DNA of 64,000 nucleotides from an uncultured Faecalicatena sp. (GCA_948468385.1 CAOKHZ010000001.1:124001-188000); one strand, 5' to 3'; counted from the first letter of the stretch, positions 42,490-52,010 are shown. Made by a program: numbers and translations. Notes: a model not told the origin generated them from the sequence alone.

Positions 42490-43785
42490 ATGAGAATCGA
42501 GACTTTGGATGAAACGACAAAGAATAATTTGTTAAAGGATTTGCTTCGTAGAAGCCCTGACAGCTACGGCGAGTACGAGGCGGGCGTGCAAAGCATTTTG
42601 CAGGACGTGCGCGAAAAGCGCGACAGTGCCGTCTTTGCCTATACGGAGAAGTTTGACGGGGTGAAGATTGACGCGGACAATATCAAGGTGACCGAGGAGG
42701 AAATTGCCGAGGCCTATGAACAAGTGGATGCCGGTCTATTAGAAATTATCCGCAAGGCCCTGAAAAATATCGAGGAGTATCATGCCAAGCAGATGCAGTA
42801 CAGTTGGTTTGACAGTAAGCCGGACGGGACGATGCTGGGACAAAAGGTGACTCCGCTGTGGCGGGTCGGCGTCTACGTGCCAGGCGGAAAGGCGGTCTAT
42901 CCGTCGTCCGTGTTGATGAACATCATGCCGGCCAAGGTGGCAGGCGTCCATGAAATCGTCATGGTGACCCCGCCGGGAAAAGATGGAAAAGTCAACCCGA
43001 CGACGCTGGTCGCCGCGAAAGAGGCCGGGGCCGACGTGGTATACAAGGTCGGCGGCGCGCAGGCGATTGCCGCATTGGCTTACGGGACCGAGAGCATTCC
43101 CAAGGTGGATAAAATCGTGGGGCCGGGAAATATTTACGTCGCGCTGGCAAAAAAGGCGGTCTACGGGCATGTCAGCATTGACTCCATCGCCGGGCCGAGC
43201 GAAATCCTGGTACTCGCAGACGAGACGGCCAATCCCCGCTACGTGGCGGCCGACTTGCTTTCCCAGGCGGAGCATGACGAGCTGGCAAGTGCCATTCTCG
43301 TGACGACGAGCCGGGAGCTGGCGGAAAAAGTGTCCGACGAGGCCGATGCCTTCATAAAGCAGCTTTCCCGGGCGGAAATCATCCAAAAGTCGCTTGACAA
43401 TTACGGGCACATCCTGGTGGCGGACAGTCTGGAGGACGCGATTGAGGCCGTCAACGAGATTGCCTCGGAGCATTTGGAAATCATGACCGCCGACCCGTAC
43501 CAGGCGATGATGAAGGTGAGAAACGCCGGAGCCATCTTTATCGGGGAATACAGCAGCGAACCACTGGGTGACTATTTTGCCGGACCGAACCATATTTTGC
43601 CGACGAACGGGACGGCCAAGTTTTTCTCCCCGCTGTCCGTCGACGATTTTCTGAAGAAATCCAGTCTCATCGCCTATTCAAAAGAGGCCTTGGAGAAAGT
43701 GCACGAAGACATCGAACGATTCGCCGAGGCAGAACAACTGACCGCACATGCAAATTCCATTCGAGTAAGGTTCGCCCGAAAGTAA
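42490..43785 (+). CDS. hisD: Histidinol dehydrogenase
   Basis: 431 residues. Oxidises histidinol to histidine in two NAD-dependent steps. Family signatures: VGVYVPGGKAVYPSSVLMN, IAGPSEILVLAD, DLLSQAEHDELA, the C-terminal PNHILPTNGTAKF and SSLIAYSKEALE. Zinc-ligand Gln and His are in SQAEH. I chose the ATG at 42490, after GGGAGAG, over an in-frame start at 42469 that overlaps hisG. Confidence 0.96.
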   Translation: MRIETLDETTKNNLLKDLLRRSPDSYGEYEAGVQSILQDVREKRDSAVFAYTEKFDGVKIDADNIKVTEEEIAEAYEQVDAGLLEIIRKALKNIEEYHAKQMQYSWFDSKPDGTMLGQKVTPLWRVGVYVPGGKAVYPSSVLMNIMPAKVAGVHEIVMVTPPGKDGKVNPTTLVAAKEAGADVVYKVGGAQAIAALAYGTESIPKVDKIVGPGNIYVALAKKAVYGHVSIDSIAGPSEILVLADETANPRYVAADLLSQAEHDELASAILVTTSRELAEKVSDEADAFIKQLSRAEIIQKSLDNYGHILVADSLEDAIEAVNEIASEHLEIMTADPYQAMMKVRNAGAIFIGEYSSEPLGDYFAGPNHILPTNGTAKFFSPLSVDDFLKKSSLIAYSKEALEKVHEDIERFAEAEQLTAHANSIRVRFARK

Positions 43786-43794
43786 CTGGCATTG

Positions 43795-43950
43795 AACGCT
43801 TAACGAGCACAAAAGTGCGAGTTTAGCGAGAAAGCCCATCCCGAAACTTGGCGAGGTATTTTACGAGCCTAGTTGAGTGGATGTTACATTGTTAGTGCGA
43901 GGGCGTTCTTTGAGATTAATGAGGCCGCAAGGCCGAATTTAGCGAAAAGA
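43795..43950. repeat. Hairpin-bearing intergenic repeat between hisD and hisB
   Basis: Two similar modules flank the segment: taacgag-cacaaaagtg-cgagtttagcga near 43800-43828 and taatgag-gccgcaaggcc-gaatttagcga near 43917-43946. Each consists of a small stem (gcacaaaagtgc and ggccgcaaggcc) between a shared TAAyGAG start and GA(G/A)TTTAGCGA end. The 197-bp gap holds no credible gene. The operon presumably continues across it. Confidence 0.55.
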
Positions 43951-43982
43951 ACTTCCTTAAAGAAGAAAGTGAGGATGAACCC

Positions 43983-44573
43983 ATGCAGCAAAGAAAGGCA
44001 GAATGTAGCAGAAAAACAAAGGAAACAAACATTGCGCTCTCCATCAATCTGGACGGGCGGGGACATAATCAAATTGACACCGGCATCGCCTTTTTTGACC
44101 ACATGCTGGACGGGTTCGCCCGCCATGGCTTGTTTGATCTGGAGGTCAAGGTGACGGGCGATTTGGAGGTGGACTGCCACCACACGGTGGAGGATACCGG
44201 AATCGTATTGGGGCAGGCCATACTTAAGGCGTTGGGGGAGAAGGCGGGAATCCGCAGGTACGGGCATTTTTTGCTCCCCATGGACGAAGTGCTGGCGTTG
44301 TGTGCCATTGACTTGTCCGGACGGCCGTATCTTAAATATGACGCGGAATTTACCGTGCCGCGCCTTGGCGGGCTGGACACGGAGATGATAAAGGAATTTT
44401 TCTATGCAGTCAGCTATAGCGCACAAATGAACCTGCACTTGAAAATTTTGGATGCGGGAAACAACCATCACATGGCGGAAGCCTTGTTCAAGGCGTTTGG
44501 AAAGACCCTGGATGCGGCAGTCATGGAAGAACCGCGGATAAAAGACGTGTGGTCCACGAAAGGGACACTGTAA
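43983..44573 (+). CDS. hisB: Imidazoleglycerol-phosphate dehydratase
   Basis: 196 residues, the monofunctional IGPD type. Sixth step of histidine synthesis, manganese-dependent. Metal-binding motifs FFDHMLDGFARHG, DCHHTVEDTGIVLGQA and NNHHMAEALFKAFG are intact. AGGATG precedes the ATG. It follows hisD after a 197-bp repeat-bearing gap. Confidence 0.96.
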   Translation: MQQRKAECSRKTKETNIALSINLDGRGHNQIDTGIAFFDHMLDGFARHGLFDLEVKVTGDLEVDCHHTVEDTGIVLGQAILKALGEKAGIRRYGHFLLPMDEVLALCAIDLSGRPYLKYDAEFTVPRLGGLDTEMIKEFFYAVSYSAQMNLHLKILDAGNNHHMAEALFKAFGKTLDAAVMEEPRIKDVWSTKGTL

Positions 44574-44620
44574 AAAATTTGCACCGCCGAGTGGCCATTG
44601 CAAAGAAAGGGAAATGAAAC

Positions 44621-45904
44621 ATGAGTTATAAAAGATTGACACCATGTATTTTTATAAAAAACGGAAAAGCGATTAAGTGGTTTGACGACCACACGGTGAT
44701 TGCCAATGACGTAATCGCCCTTGCTAAAAGTTACGGAGAGCACGGTGCGGATGAATTGCTGATTTTTGACTTGTCGGACAATGACAAGGAGCATGACCAG
44801 ACGATTGGCATCCTGAAAAAAATCAACCGGGTCATCGGCATTCCGATGACGGCGGGCGGAAATATCCATAGGCTCGAGGATGTCAAGAAAATCCTTTATG
44901 CCGGAGCCAAGCGGGCGATGCTGAACCTTTCCAAGACGGATTCGGAAAATCTGATTGAAGAAGTGTCGACACGTTTTGGAAAAGCGCGGATTGCCGTGTC
45001 ATTAAATGATTTTGATACCTTGTTCAAAAAACACCACTGCGTGGAAAAATGGTGCTCCGAGGTGGTGTTCATGCATCGGCTGGACTTGAATTCCGTGGAG
45101 TATTTGACGGAGATTCCTTGCGTGGTCTTGACGGACACGATGGAGCAATCCGAGATTTTGAAGATTCTCAAATCAGACAGGGTAAAAGGCGTTTCCGGCA
45201 TGTTTGTCAGCCACGAGGACATGGATTTCAACGAGTTTAAGGAAATCTGTGCCGGCGAGGGAATCCGCATGACTTCTTTTGAAAGCATTTTGGATTTTTC
45301 GGAATTGAAGGTCAACGAACAAGGACTGATTCCCGTCATCACGCAGGATTACCAGACCAAGGACGTGCTGATGATGGCGTACATGAACGAGGAGGCATTC
45401 GAGCATACGGTCAAAACCGGACGGATGACCTACTACAGCCGCAGCCGCAAGCAGCAGTGGGTGAAAGGGGAAACGTCCGGACATTTCCAGTATGTAAAAA
45501 GTCTGACGGTGGACTGTGACAAGGACACGATTCTGGCCAGGGTGGAACAGATTGGAGCCGCCTGCCATACGGGCAACCGAACATGCTTTTTCCAGACCAT
45601 CATTGGAAATGACGCGGAATATCGAAATCCGCAACAGATTTTGGAGTCCGTATACCGAACGATCCAAGACCGGAAAAAGAATCCGAAGGAAGGCTCTTAC
45701 ACCAATTATCTGTTCGATAAAGGAATCGACAAGATTTTGAAGAAGGTGGGAGAGGAAGCGACCGAAATCGTGATTGCGGCCAAGAATTCGGATCCGGAGG
45801 AAATTAAGTACGAAATCTCTGACTTCCTCTATCACGCCATGGTACTGATGGTGGAAAAAGGAATTACCTGGGAGGACGTTGCGGAAGAACTGGCGAATCG
45901 ATAA
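44621..45904 (+). CDS. hisIE: HisF-like domain fused to HisI-HisE (phosphoribosyl-AMP cyclohydrolase/phosphoribosyl-ATP pyrophosphatase)
   Basis: 427 residues. Residues 1-220 resemble HisF ([43 protein letters not shown]). Residues about 225-325 are HisI with [11 protein letters not shown] and the zinc cysteines of [11 protein letters not shown] and [12 protein letters not shown]. Residues about 335-427 are HisE with [15 protein letters not shown]. HisI and HisE do steps 2-3 of the pathway and look intact. The HisF-like part lacks the catalytic Asp11 of HisF (Phe11 here) and has no obvious Asp130 equivalent, so it is probably not a cyclase. No hisA, hisF, hisH or hisC is present in the window. 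Confidence 0.9.
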   Translation: MSYKRLTPCIFIKNGKAIKWFDDHTVIANDVIALAKSYGEHGADELLIFDLSDNDKEHDQTIGILKKINRVIGIPMTAGGNIHRLEDVKKILYAGAKRAMLNLSKTDSENLIEEVSTRFGKARIAVSLNDFDTLFKKHHCVEKWCSEVVFMHRLDLNSVEYLTEIPCVVLTDTMEQSEILKILKSDRVKGVSGMFVSHEDMDFNEFKEICAGEGIRMTSFESILDFSELKVNEQGLIPVITQDYQTKDVLMMAYMNEEAFEHTVKTGRMTYYSRSRKQQWVKGETSGHFQYVKSLTVDCDKDTILARVEQIGAACHTGNRTCFFQTIIGNDAEYRNPQQILESVYRTIQDRKKNPKEGSYTNYLFDKGIDKILKKVGEEATEIVIAAKNSDPEEIKYEISDFLYHAMVLMVEKGITWEDVAEELANR

Positions 45905-45955
45905 CAATTCATACGACAATGCTCATGTACGGTAAAGAAGCAAGCGTATTCCGAA

Positions 45956-45983
45956 TTGCCGTCATTGAAAACGAACATATAAT
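45956..45983 (+). promoter_or_regulatory. Promoter of the CPBP protease gene
   Basis: TTGCCG (45956-45961) and TATAAT (45978-45983) with a 16-nt spacer, 44 nt before the coding start. Confidence 0.55.
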
Positions 45984-46027
45984 AAAGCAATGACAAATCA
46001 ATCGGTGTTTAAGGAGATATGAGAAAT

Positions 46028-46792
46028 ATGAGCAAGCTAAACAAAAATTATTTGAGCTTTACCTTTCTGATTATGTTGATTGGTTGGGGAATATGCTTAT
46101 TATGCAGTTTCAACGGAACTTCGTTAAATGATAACAAATGGCTATATGTGCCATACTTGTTAGGTGGATGGTCACCTACAATCGCATCCTATTTATCATT
46201 AAGGAGCAACAACAAAGTTGCAGATATTAAAGAATGGTTAAAAAATTGCTTTGATTTGAAACATAATATTTTTTCCTACCTTATGGTAGCGATTATGGCA
46301 ATCATATTTATTTTACCCCAATGCTTTATTTCTGGGTACGAAAACGGAGCGCCTATTTTTGCGATTATTGTTATGATTCCTATGATGCTTGTTATGGGTG
46401 GACTAGAAGAAGCGGGCTGGCGTTATATTCTTCAAACAGAATTGGAGAAAAAGTATTCATTCACTATATCAACTATTATAGTCAGTATTATTTGGTGGTT
46501 GTGGCATTTACCGTTATTTTACATACAAGGAGTAGGTCAACATGGGCAAAATTATTTTGCATTTGGAATAAACGTATTTGGATTAAGTTTTGCTTTGGCA
46601 AGTATAAGAAAAAATACGGGCAGTGTATGGCTTTGTATATTGTTTCACTGTATTGTAAATTCTTTATTGGGAATCTATGTCATTAATGACAATGATAATA
46701 TAAGGGGGAATATAACTGCAGCCATAATTGTGATTTTATGTTCCTACGCTTTAGTAAAAATCAATGACAAGATAAAAATATTTAATAAATAA
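46028..46792 (+). CDS. CPBP family intramembrane glutamic endopeptidase
   Basis: 254 residues with about eight hydrophobic segments. The CPBP (Abi/CAAX) motifs are visible: GGLEEAGWRYIL (EExxxR), WWLWHLPLF and LFHCIVNSLLG. Members process prenylated or peptide substrates, or protect against bacteriocins. I chose the ATG at 46028, 11 nt after AAGGAG, over one at 46019 that sits too close to it. The gene is visibly more A/T-rich than the his operon before it, consistent with acquisition from elsewhere. It opens the accessory region. Confidence 0.85.
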   Translation: MSKLNKNYLSFTFLIMLIGWGICLLCSFNGTSLNDNKWLYVPYLLGGWSPTIASYLSLRSNNKVADIKEWLKNCFDLKHNIFSYLMVAIMAIIFILPQCFISGYENGAPIFAIIVMIPMMLVMGGLEEAGWRYILQTELEKKYSFTISTIIVSIIWWLWHLPLFYIQGVGQHGQNYFAFGINVFGLSFALASIRKNTGSVWLCILFHCIVNSLLGIYVINDNDNIRGNITAAIIVILCSYALVKINDKIKIFNK

Positions 46793-46860
46793 ATCCCGAT
46801 TGAACAAAATCGCTGCGCGATGACCTTCCGAGGCTGTGGCGCAGTTTTACTTTAGCAACA

Positions 46861-47048
46861 ATGACTATGAAGTGCCTGGAGGGCAGATCCCCCGAGACTC
46901 ATAACCACTATCGTTCGTCTATCAAGTTTCTCTACAAAAAAGTTCTGAAGATTGCCTGGGATGACGAGGAAGTTCCTGCCATGAAGCGTGAGCCAAATCT
47001 TTCAACCGTGCTTACGCCACAGGAAATCAAGAAAAGGTTTCCTGTTTT
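46861..47048 (+). pseudogene. Tyrosine recombinase/integrase fragment (core-binding domain)
   Basis: The translation SPETHNHYRSSIKFLYKKV followed by LSTVLTPQEIKK resembles the SAM-like N-terminal domain of a phage-type integrase and the start of its catalytic domain. The catalytic Arg-His-Arg-Tyr part is missing: near 47045 the sequence switches to an AAA-ATPase fragment in another frame. It is a remnant of a mobile element. Confidence 0.6.
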
Positions 47049-47330
47049 TCTCCGTGAAATATGCAGGACGGACAGATTTGTTTGAGGGCTTGTCGATTTG
47101 GAAGGAAGAAAAATATCGGGATTTACAAGGAACTTATCCCGTCATCAGCCTCTCCTTCGCAAATATAAAAGAAAAAGACTATGTCACGGCCAGAAAAAAG
47201 ATTTGCCAGATACTGGCTGAGTTGTATGTTTCAGGGCATGGTCAGTGACAGGTTCTCTGAAGTTGAGGATGATTATAATGATTTTATTTGAAGTTTGCTT
47301 TCAGGTGACGTGGAAGGCATGAACGTATAT
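47049..47330 (+). pseudogene. AAA-ATPase/DUF1703 remnant A
   Basis: A frame reading DLFEGLSIWKEEKYRDLQG, then YPVISLSFANIKEKDY and KKICQILAELY matches residues about 70-120 of the intact AAA-ATPase at 48852. It then breaks into short frames (FSEVEDDYNDFI, LLSGDVEGMNVYMNQ). Only small parts remain, fused behind the integrase fragment. Confidence 0.65.
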
Positions 47331-47387
47331 ATGAACCAGGTCGCGCTTACTTGTGGACAACGTCTGCCAGGTAAGAAGGGCTGTTCT

Positions 47388-47600
47388 AAATTACGACTAC
47401 GAGGCATAAGATATGACATACATAAAAGGACTGGCGTGTCATGTCCTTATTTCACCAAACGGCGGTAAAAGACATGCCGGTTTACGTGTGTCAGGAGGCA
47501 TTATGGACGATTCGGCTTTGCGAAGACAGCAGTTACTGAAAGATACCAGGAGAATGTACGACAGCGGCATCCCGGCGATTCACCCGAGATACCGCCCCTA
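47388..47600 (+). repeat. Truncated copy of the 52710-52925 segment
   Basis: From about 47388 to 47600 the sequence is nearly identical to 52710-52925, including gcataagatatgacatac and the start of a small membrane protein gene. Identity stops abruptly after the codons for HPRYR. Confidence 0.85.
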
Positions 47601-47667
47601 TTTGGAACTATCCATTTCCCGACAGCCCCTTTCTTATCCCATTTTTCATTGCTTTTTCAATTCTTAA
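47503..47667 (+). pseudogene. Truncated duplicate of the small membrane protein gene at 52830
   Basis: Starts MDDSALRRQQLLKDTRRMYDS like the intact copy and keeps the AGGAGG 4 nt before the ATG. It lacks one of two Gly codons and, after HPRYR, runs into unrelated sequence ending in a stop at 47667. The transmembrane and C-terminal parts are absent. Confidence 0.75.
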
Positions 47668-47939
47668 CGTGTTCCGCCCAAATGGATGGAAAAAACGGCC
47701 ACCTTTCCAGGAATTGGAAAGTCATTCATAAGTCCCTTTTGCAGGTTTGCTTCCATTTGTTCGATCATATCATAAAGATCAATATAATGCGCATAAAAAG
47801 TGGAGCGATTGACACCGGCCGTTTCACAGATCAGGCGTACCGTGATTTTGTCAAATGATATCTTGTTCATTAACTCCAACATGGCTTGTTCCATGCGGGA
47901 GGCAGAGTCTTGAAACTGCTTATTGTTTTTCTTGTTCAT
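47664..47939 (-). pseudogene. TetR family regulator, C-terminally truncated
   Basis: 91 residues starting MNKKNNKQFQDSASRMEQAML. The DNA-binding domain is intact (LICETAGVNRSTFYAHYIDLYDMI), but the ligand-binding domain expected in a protein of about 190 residues is missing; the sequence ends at the junction with the duplicated segment. It is divergent from a broken alcohol dehydrogenase gene, presumably its former target. A short DNA-binding product could still be made. Confidence 0.75.
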
Positions 47940-48047
47940 AAAAGATTTCCCTCTCAAAGTTCCAACACATATTCTAAGATTGATGGTTGTCATTGTTATT
48001 TTAGCTTATTGTAATAAAAAAAACAAGGAAATCAGGAGGCAAAAATA

Positions 48048-48665
48048 ATGAAAGCAGCGATTTATTTAGGACAAGAAGACGTTGTGGTCCGAGAACTGCC
48101 GAATCCGGTTTGTGGTGATAATGACGTGCTAATTAAAAATATTTATTCCAGCGTTTGTGGAACTGACGTGGCGGTTTATGCCAAGGGTCCAAACATAGGA
48201 CATAAGGTGACCGTTGGTGGTGAATTCGGGCATGAAACGATTTCACGCGTCGTGGAAGTTGGAAAGAACGTAACGGAATTTAAAGTAGGAGAACGCGTAT
48301 ATCCCTATCCCCTTTATGCCCAAAATGACACTTCCCGAGCGGGAACGATTGGTCTGGCCGCGGCCGTGCTCCTGAAGTATTTTGGAATGGACAAGGTCAT
48401 GCTCTGTGACGTATCGGATTTCCGCCTAAACATTGCAAAAAATCTCGGATTTGCCGTCTGCAATACAGAAAAAGACAATTTCATTGAAAAAGCAACGGAT
48501 TACTTTTCAACCGCCTTTTCTCTAAACGGTATGGTGCCAGACATAGACTGTTGGATTGATGCCGCCGGTTCGGAAAGCATTTTGGACCTCTTCATGCAAC
48601 ATGGAAAAATTATCAGTCGTTTTGTAGTGGTGGCCGTGAATAACAAACCCATCCGAGGCTTTTAA
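48048..48665 (+). pseudogene. Zinc-type alcohol dehydrogenase with internal and C-terminal deletions
   Basis: 205 residues in one frame against about 350 in the family. The N-terminal catalytic domain starts normally (SSVCGTDVAVY, EFGHE, VGERVYPYPLY). At TSRAGTIGLAAAVLLKYFG the frame jumps from the SRAGTIG of the catalytic domain to the nucleotide-binding GTIGLAAA, losing roughly 80 residues. The C-terminus stops early after VAVNNKP. AGGAGG precedes the ATG. Both deletions should inactivate it. Confidence 0.85.
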
Positions 48666-48747
48666 CGTGATAATCAGGTTTTAAGAAAGAGATTTTAAGT
48701 TTATTCAACTCAAGCTTCCCATTTTTTGTTGAAATATGATTTAATGT

Positions 48748-48776
48748 TTGTATCCTCCGCGAAAATCAGTTATACT
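48748..48776 (+). promoter_or_regulatory. Promoter of the intact AAA-ATPase/DUF1703 gene
   Basis: TTGTAT (48748-48753), 17-nt spacer ending aaaatcagt, TATACT (48771-48776). The same arrangement with the same spacer end recurs at 54151-54179 and 57268-57296. Confidence 0.7.
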
Positions 48777-48851
48777 ATCTATAAATGCACAAAACATTTG
48801 GGGGGACTGGCGCATGCAGGCAAGCAACTCCTAGGAAGGGAAGTGTGGAGG

Positions 48852-50555
48852 ATGGGAACGAAAAAGAAGCTTCCGATTGGGATTGAATTTTTTGAACACT
48901 TTAAGCGGGACGACTTTTACTACGTAGACAAGACGGGATTTATCCGTGATCTAATCAACACGCGGGGGAGCGTAAACCTATTTACAAGGCCGCGCCGTTT
49001 TGGCAAGAGCCTGAATATGGACATGTTGAAAACCTTTTTTGAGATTGGGACGGATCCGACCTTGTTTGACGGCCTGGAAATTTCCAGGGAGACGGCGATT
49101 TGTGAACGGCATTTGGGAAAATATCCCATCATTTCCATCAGCTTGAAGGACGTGGAAGGAACAGATTTTCAGACAGCATATGATACGTTGTGCATCATAA
49201 TCAGTGACGAAGCCGCAAGGCATGAGTTTCTCATCGAGAGTGACAATTTAACGCTCTATGACAAAGAAAAGTTTCGTCGTTTGATTGAAAACAACTTGGA
49301 AAAACCGGCGGATCTCCATAATAGTTTGAAAATGCTGACACAGTTACTTTGCAAACATTATAACATGCCTATCATTATGTTGATTGATGAATATGACGTA
49401 CCCTTGGATAAAGCGTATCAAAACGGCTATTATCCGGAGATGGTGGCATTGATTCGTTCCCTATTCAGTCAGGCGTTAAAAACAAATAACGGTTTATATT
49501 TCGCCGTTATCACCGGATGCTTGCGAATCGCGCGGGAGAGCATTTTCACGGGACTCAACAACTTCAAGGTACGGACGATATCGGATGTTCGCTTTGCGGA
49601 ATATTTTGGTTTTACAAATCAGGAAGTGAAGGAATTGCTCGCCTACTATGGCTTGGAAGAAAAATTTGAACTTTTCAAGGAATGGTATGATGGATATCGT
49701 TTTGGAAATGTGGACGTATATTGTCCATGGGACGTGTTGAATCAATGTGACAAGTTCCGCGAGTCAAAAACTGCACAGATGGAATCCCATTGGGAAAACA
49801 GCAGTAGTAATTCGATTGTCAAGGACATTGTCGAGGAGGCGACAGAAAGTACGAGGGCAGAAATTGAAACCCTGATTTCCGGCGGTCATGTGGAAAAGCC
49901 CATTTTTCCAGAGCTGACCTACACCGATTTGGACAATGGGGATGCCAACATCCGCCAGACATATTTGTGGAGCGTGCTCTTTGCCACCGGGTACCTGACG
50001 GACTTCGCCGAACCGGTGGGCAAGATTCACAAGTTGGTCATTCCCAACAAGGAAGTGCTTGGCATCTACCGGGATCGGATTTATTCCTGGTTTCGGGTCA
50101 AGGTGACGAGCCATACGGAACAATGGCAACAATTTTGTACGGCCGTGGAGAATGGAAACGCCAAGGAAGTAGAAAAGTTGTTGAATGAATTTATGGATGA
50201 TTCCATCAGCATCCGTGACACCGCCGTGAGGAAAGAAATGAAAGAGAACTATTATCACGGCCTTTTGCTTGGCCTGCTGACGGCCGATGGAAGGTGGGTC
50301 GTAAAGTCCAACGCGGAATCAGGTATCGGATACGCGGACATCCGAATTGAAATCCCAAGAAAAGAAATCGGATGTGTCGTGGAAATGAAATATGCGGAAA
50401 ATGGCGCGTTTGATGAGGCATGCGAGGAAGCCATGGAACAGATTGAAAAGAATGGATATGCGGCAAGTCTCAGGAAGGAAGGCATGCAGACGATTCATAA
50501 ATTCGGAATCGCGTGTTATAAGAAAAGCTGCAAGGTAGTGTGCCGGGAAGGGTAG
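48852..50555 (+). CDS. AAA-ATPase-like protein with C-terminal PD-(D/E)XK nuclease domain (DUF1703)
   Basis: 567 residues. The N-terminal AAA-like domain starts LPIGIEFFEHFKRDDFYYVDKT, with LFTRPRRFGKSLNMDML as an atypical P-loop, LIDEYDVPLDKA as Walker B and WYDGYRFG later. The C-terminal DUF1703 region has SGIGYADIRIEI and CVVEMKYAENG (the D and ExK of PD-(D/E)XK nucleases). Such proteins are abundant and often multicopy in gut anaerobes; a defence or mobile-element role is suspected but unproven. Start ATG at 48852 (GTGGAGG just upstream). Three degraded relatives lie within 10 kb. Confidence 0.9.
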   Translation: MGTKKKLPIGIEFFEHFKRDDFYYVDKTGFIRDLINTRGSVNLFTRPRRFGKSLNMDMLKTFFEIGTDPTLFDGLEISRETAICERHLGKYPIISISLKDVEGTDFQTAYDTLCIIISDEAARHEFLIESDNLTLYDKEKFRRLIENNLEKPADLHNSLKMLTQLLCKHYNMPIIMLIDEYDVPLDKAYQNGYYPEMVALIRSLFSQALKTNNGLYFAVITGCLRIARESIFTGLNNFKVRTISDVRFAEYFGFTNQEVKELLAYYGLEEKFELFKEWYDGYRFGNVDVYCPWDVLNQCDKFRESKTAQMESHWENSSSNSIVKDIVEEATESTRAEIETLISGGHVEKPIFPELTYTDLDNGDANIRQTYLWSVLFATGYLTDFAEPVGKIHKLVIPNKEVLGIYRDRIYSWFRVKVTSHTEQWQQFCTAVENGNAKEVEKLLNEFMDDSISIRDTAVRKEMKENYYHGLLLGLLTADGRWVVKSNAESGIGYADIRIEIPRKEIGCVVEMKYAENGAFDEACEEAMEQIEKNGYAASLRKEGMQTIHKFGIACYKKSCKVVCREG

Positions 50556-50590
50556 ATAGTGATTCATTCATTTGTAGGGGAGGCGAAGCG

Positions 50591-50854
50591 ATGGCACGCA
50601 CAATCGGAATTGGCATGAACATATATATGAAGCTTGCAAAAGAGGGAGTTGCTTTTAAACGACATAAGGATACTCTTGGTTACTTTAATAAAAACTACAT
50701 TAGTACAGAAATATTTCCGAGAGAATTGGGAAGAAAAATAGTAAAAGCAGAAGAAATACGCCATGCCAGCGATTACGATGCATTTTATATTGCTTCAACA
50801 GATAAAAACAGCATAGACATTATTAAAATTGGTAAAAGAATATTTAAACTGTAA
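50591..50854 (+). pseudogene. HEPN-domain protein fragment
   Basis: 87 residues. The part FKRHKDTLGYFNKNYIST, then RELGRKIVKAEEIRHASDYDAFY matches the C-terminal two thirds of HEPN proteins that pair with MNT nucleotidyltransferases. The expected N-terminal helix with the YYAxFY pattern is replaced by unrelated sequence, although GGGAGG 7 nt before the ATG would allow translation. No nucleotidyltransferase partner is adjacent. Probably a broken toxin-antitoxin component. Confidence 0.6.
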
Positions 50855-50994
50855 TGATTTGACTACTAATTCATAAAAATAGAGACGGAATTGTGAATCC
50901 GATTCAAATCAATTGTCATGTGGCGTATCAAGGCGGGGCGCAAACGATATCGAGCAGGCTGTAAGTGAATGTATCACCTACATCCTGCTCGATT

Positions 50995-52002
50995 TTAATC
51001 CGCGTAGAAATTGGTCAGAGCCAGTGTCTCTTTCGTAATCACATGGCACGTGGCATTGATGGATTTTTCCGGCACCGTGTGCCGGAGCAAATATTCCGTC
51101 ATGGTCATAATGGCTTTCTGCCACTGGCTGCATGGATTTTGATAGACCGTGGCGGTAAGGGAGCCGTCTAAAAGATATTCCTTTATATTGCGAAAGCATT
51201 CATGTCCGAAGACTTGAATCCCTTTTCTGCCGGAAGTTTTGACCATGTCACAAACCGGTTGGACGAACCCGTTGGTAATATACAGCGCGTCCAAATGGGA
51301 GAACTTGTCCAGTATTTTTTCCGTTTCATTTCCCAGCATGCGGTAAGCAATATCCGGCGTTTTCGCAATGACGGGCATGACCTGCAAAATATGGATGTCT
51401 TGCAACTCATTGTTCACCTTGTTAATAAATCCGCTGATTCGGTTATGTGTACCGTCCAATTCGATACTGGGCGCAATCAGGGCGATATAGGACGGCTTCC
51501 TGCAGTAAAGCGACACCAGCTTTGCCATGAGCGACCCCATGGCCTCGTCATTGGGACCGACATGGAAAAGATAATCGTCGCTCCAGGGCTTGTTGACTAC
51601 GGTGGCGTAAGGAATTTGGGACGGAATCAAATTTGTGAACTGAAATTCCGTGCTACTGTCAAACGCGGTCGTGACAATGGCATCCACGCCTTGGTCAATC
51701 AAATTTTGGATGGATTTTTTTTGCTGTTCAAAATGAAATGAAGGGGAGCATTCCCGCACGATGCTGACACCGGTATCCTTTAATCGTTCTTCTGCCAGGG
51801 CGACACCCCTGGCCGCGCTTTCCCAAAAGGAATCCGCTGTAGAATCCAATGGGTAATTCACACCAATCTTAATGTGCGGAGTATTTGCCCAAAATGTGGT
51901 GGCGGCATGTTTGGGCGTGTAATCGAGCCTTTGCATGGCATCCTTGATTTTTCGCTCCGTTTCAGGAGAAAAGCGCCCCCTCTGGTGAAGAACCCGATCC
52001 AC
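50995..52002 (-). pseudogene. LacI family regulator lacking its DNA-binding domain
   Basis: 335 residues. The periplasmic-binding-like sensor domain is complete, but the frame begins at DRVLHQRGRFSPETERKIKD, which normally lies at the end of the LacI helix-turn-helix. The first 20-25 residues with the recognition helix are gone, and the sequence meets a truncated aldolase within about 10 bp. The GTG at 52002 has no ribosome binding site. It cannot act as a normal repressor. Confidence 0.8.
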
Positions 52003-52010
52003 CGGGTTGA

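Noticed and set aside
42739-43593. 284-codon frame antisense to hisD
   Set aside because: hisD is unambiguous and the antisense product has no recognisable domain.
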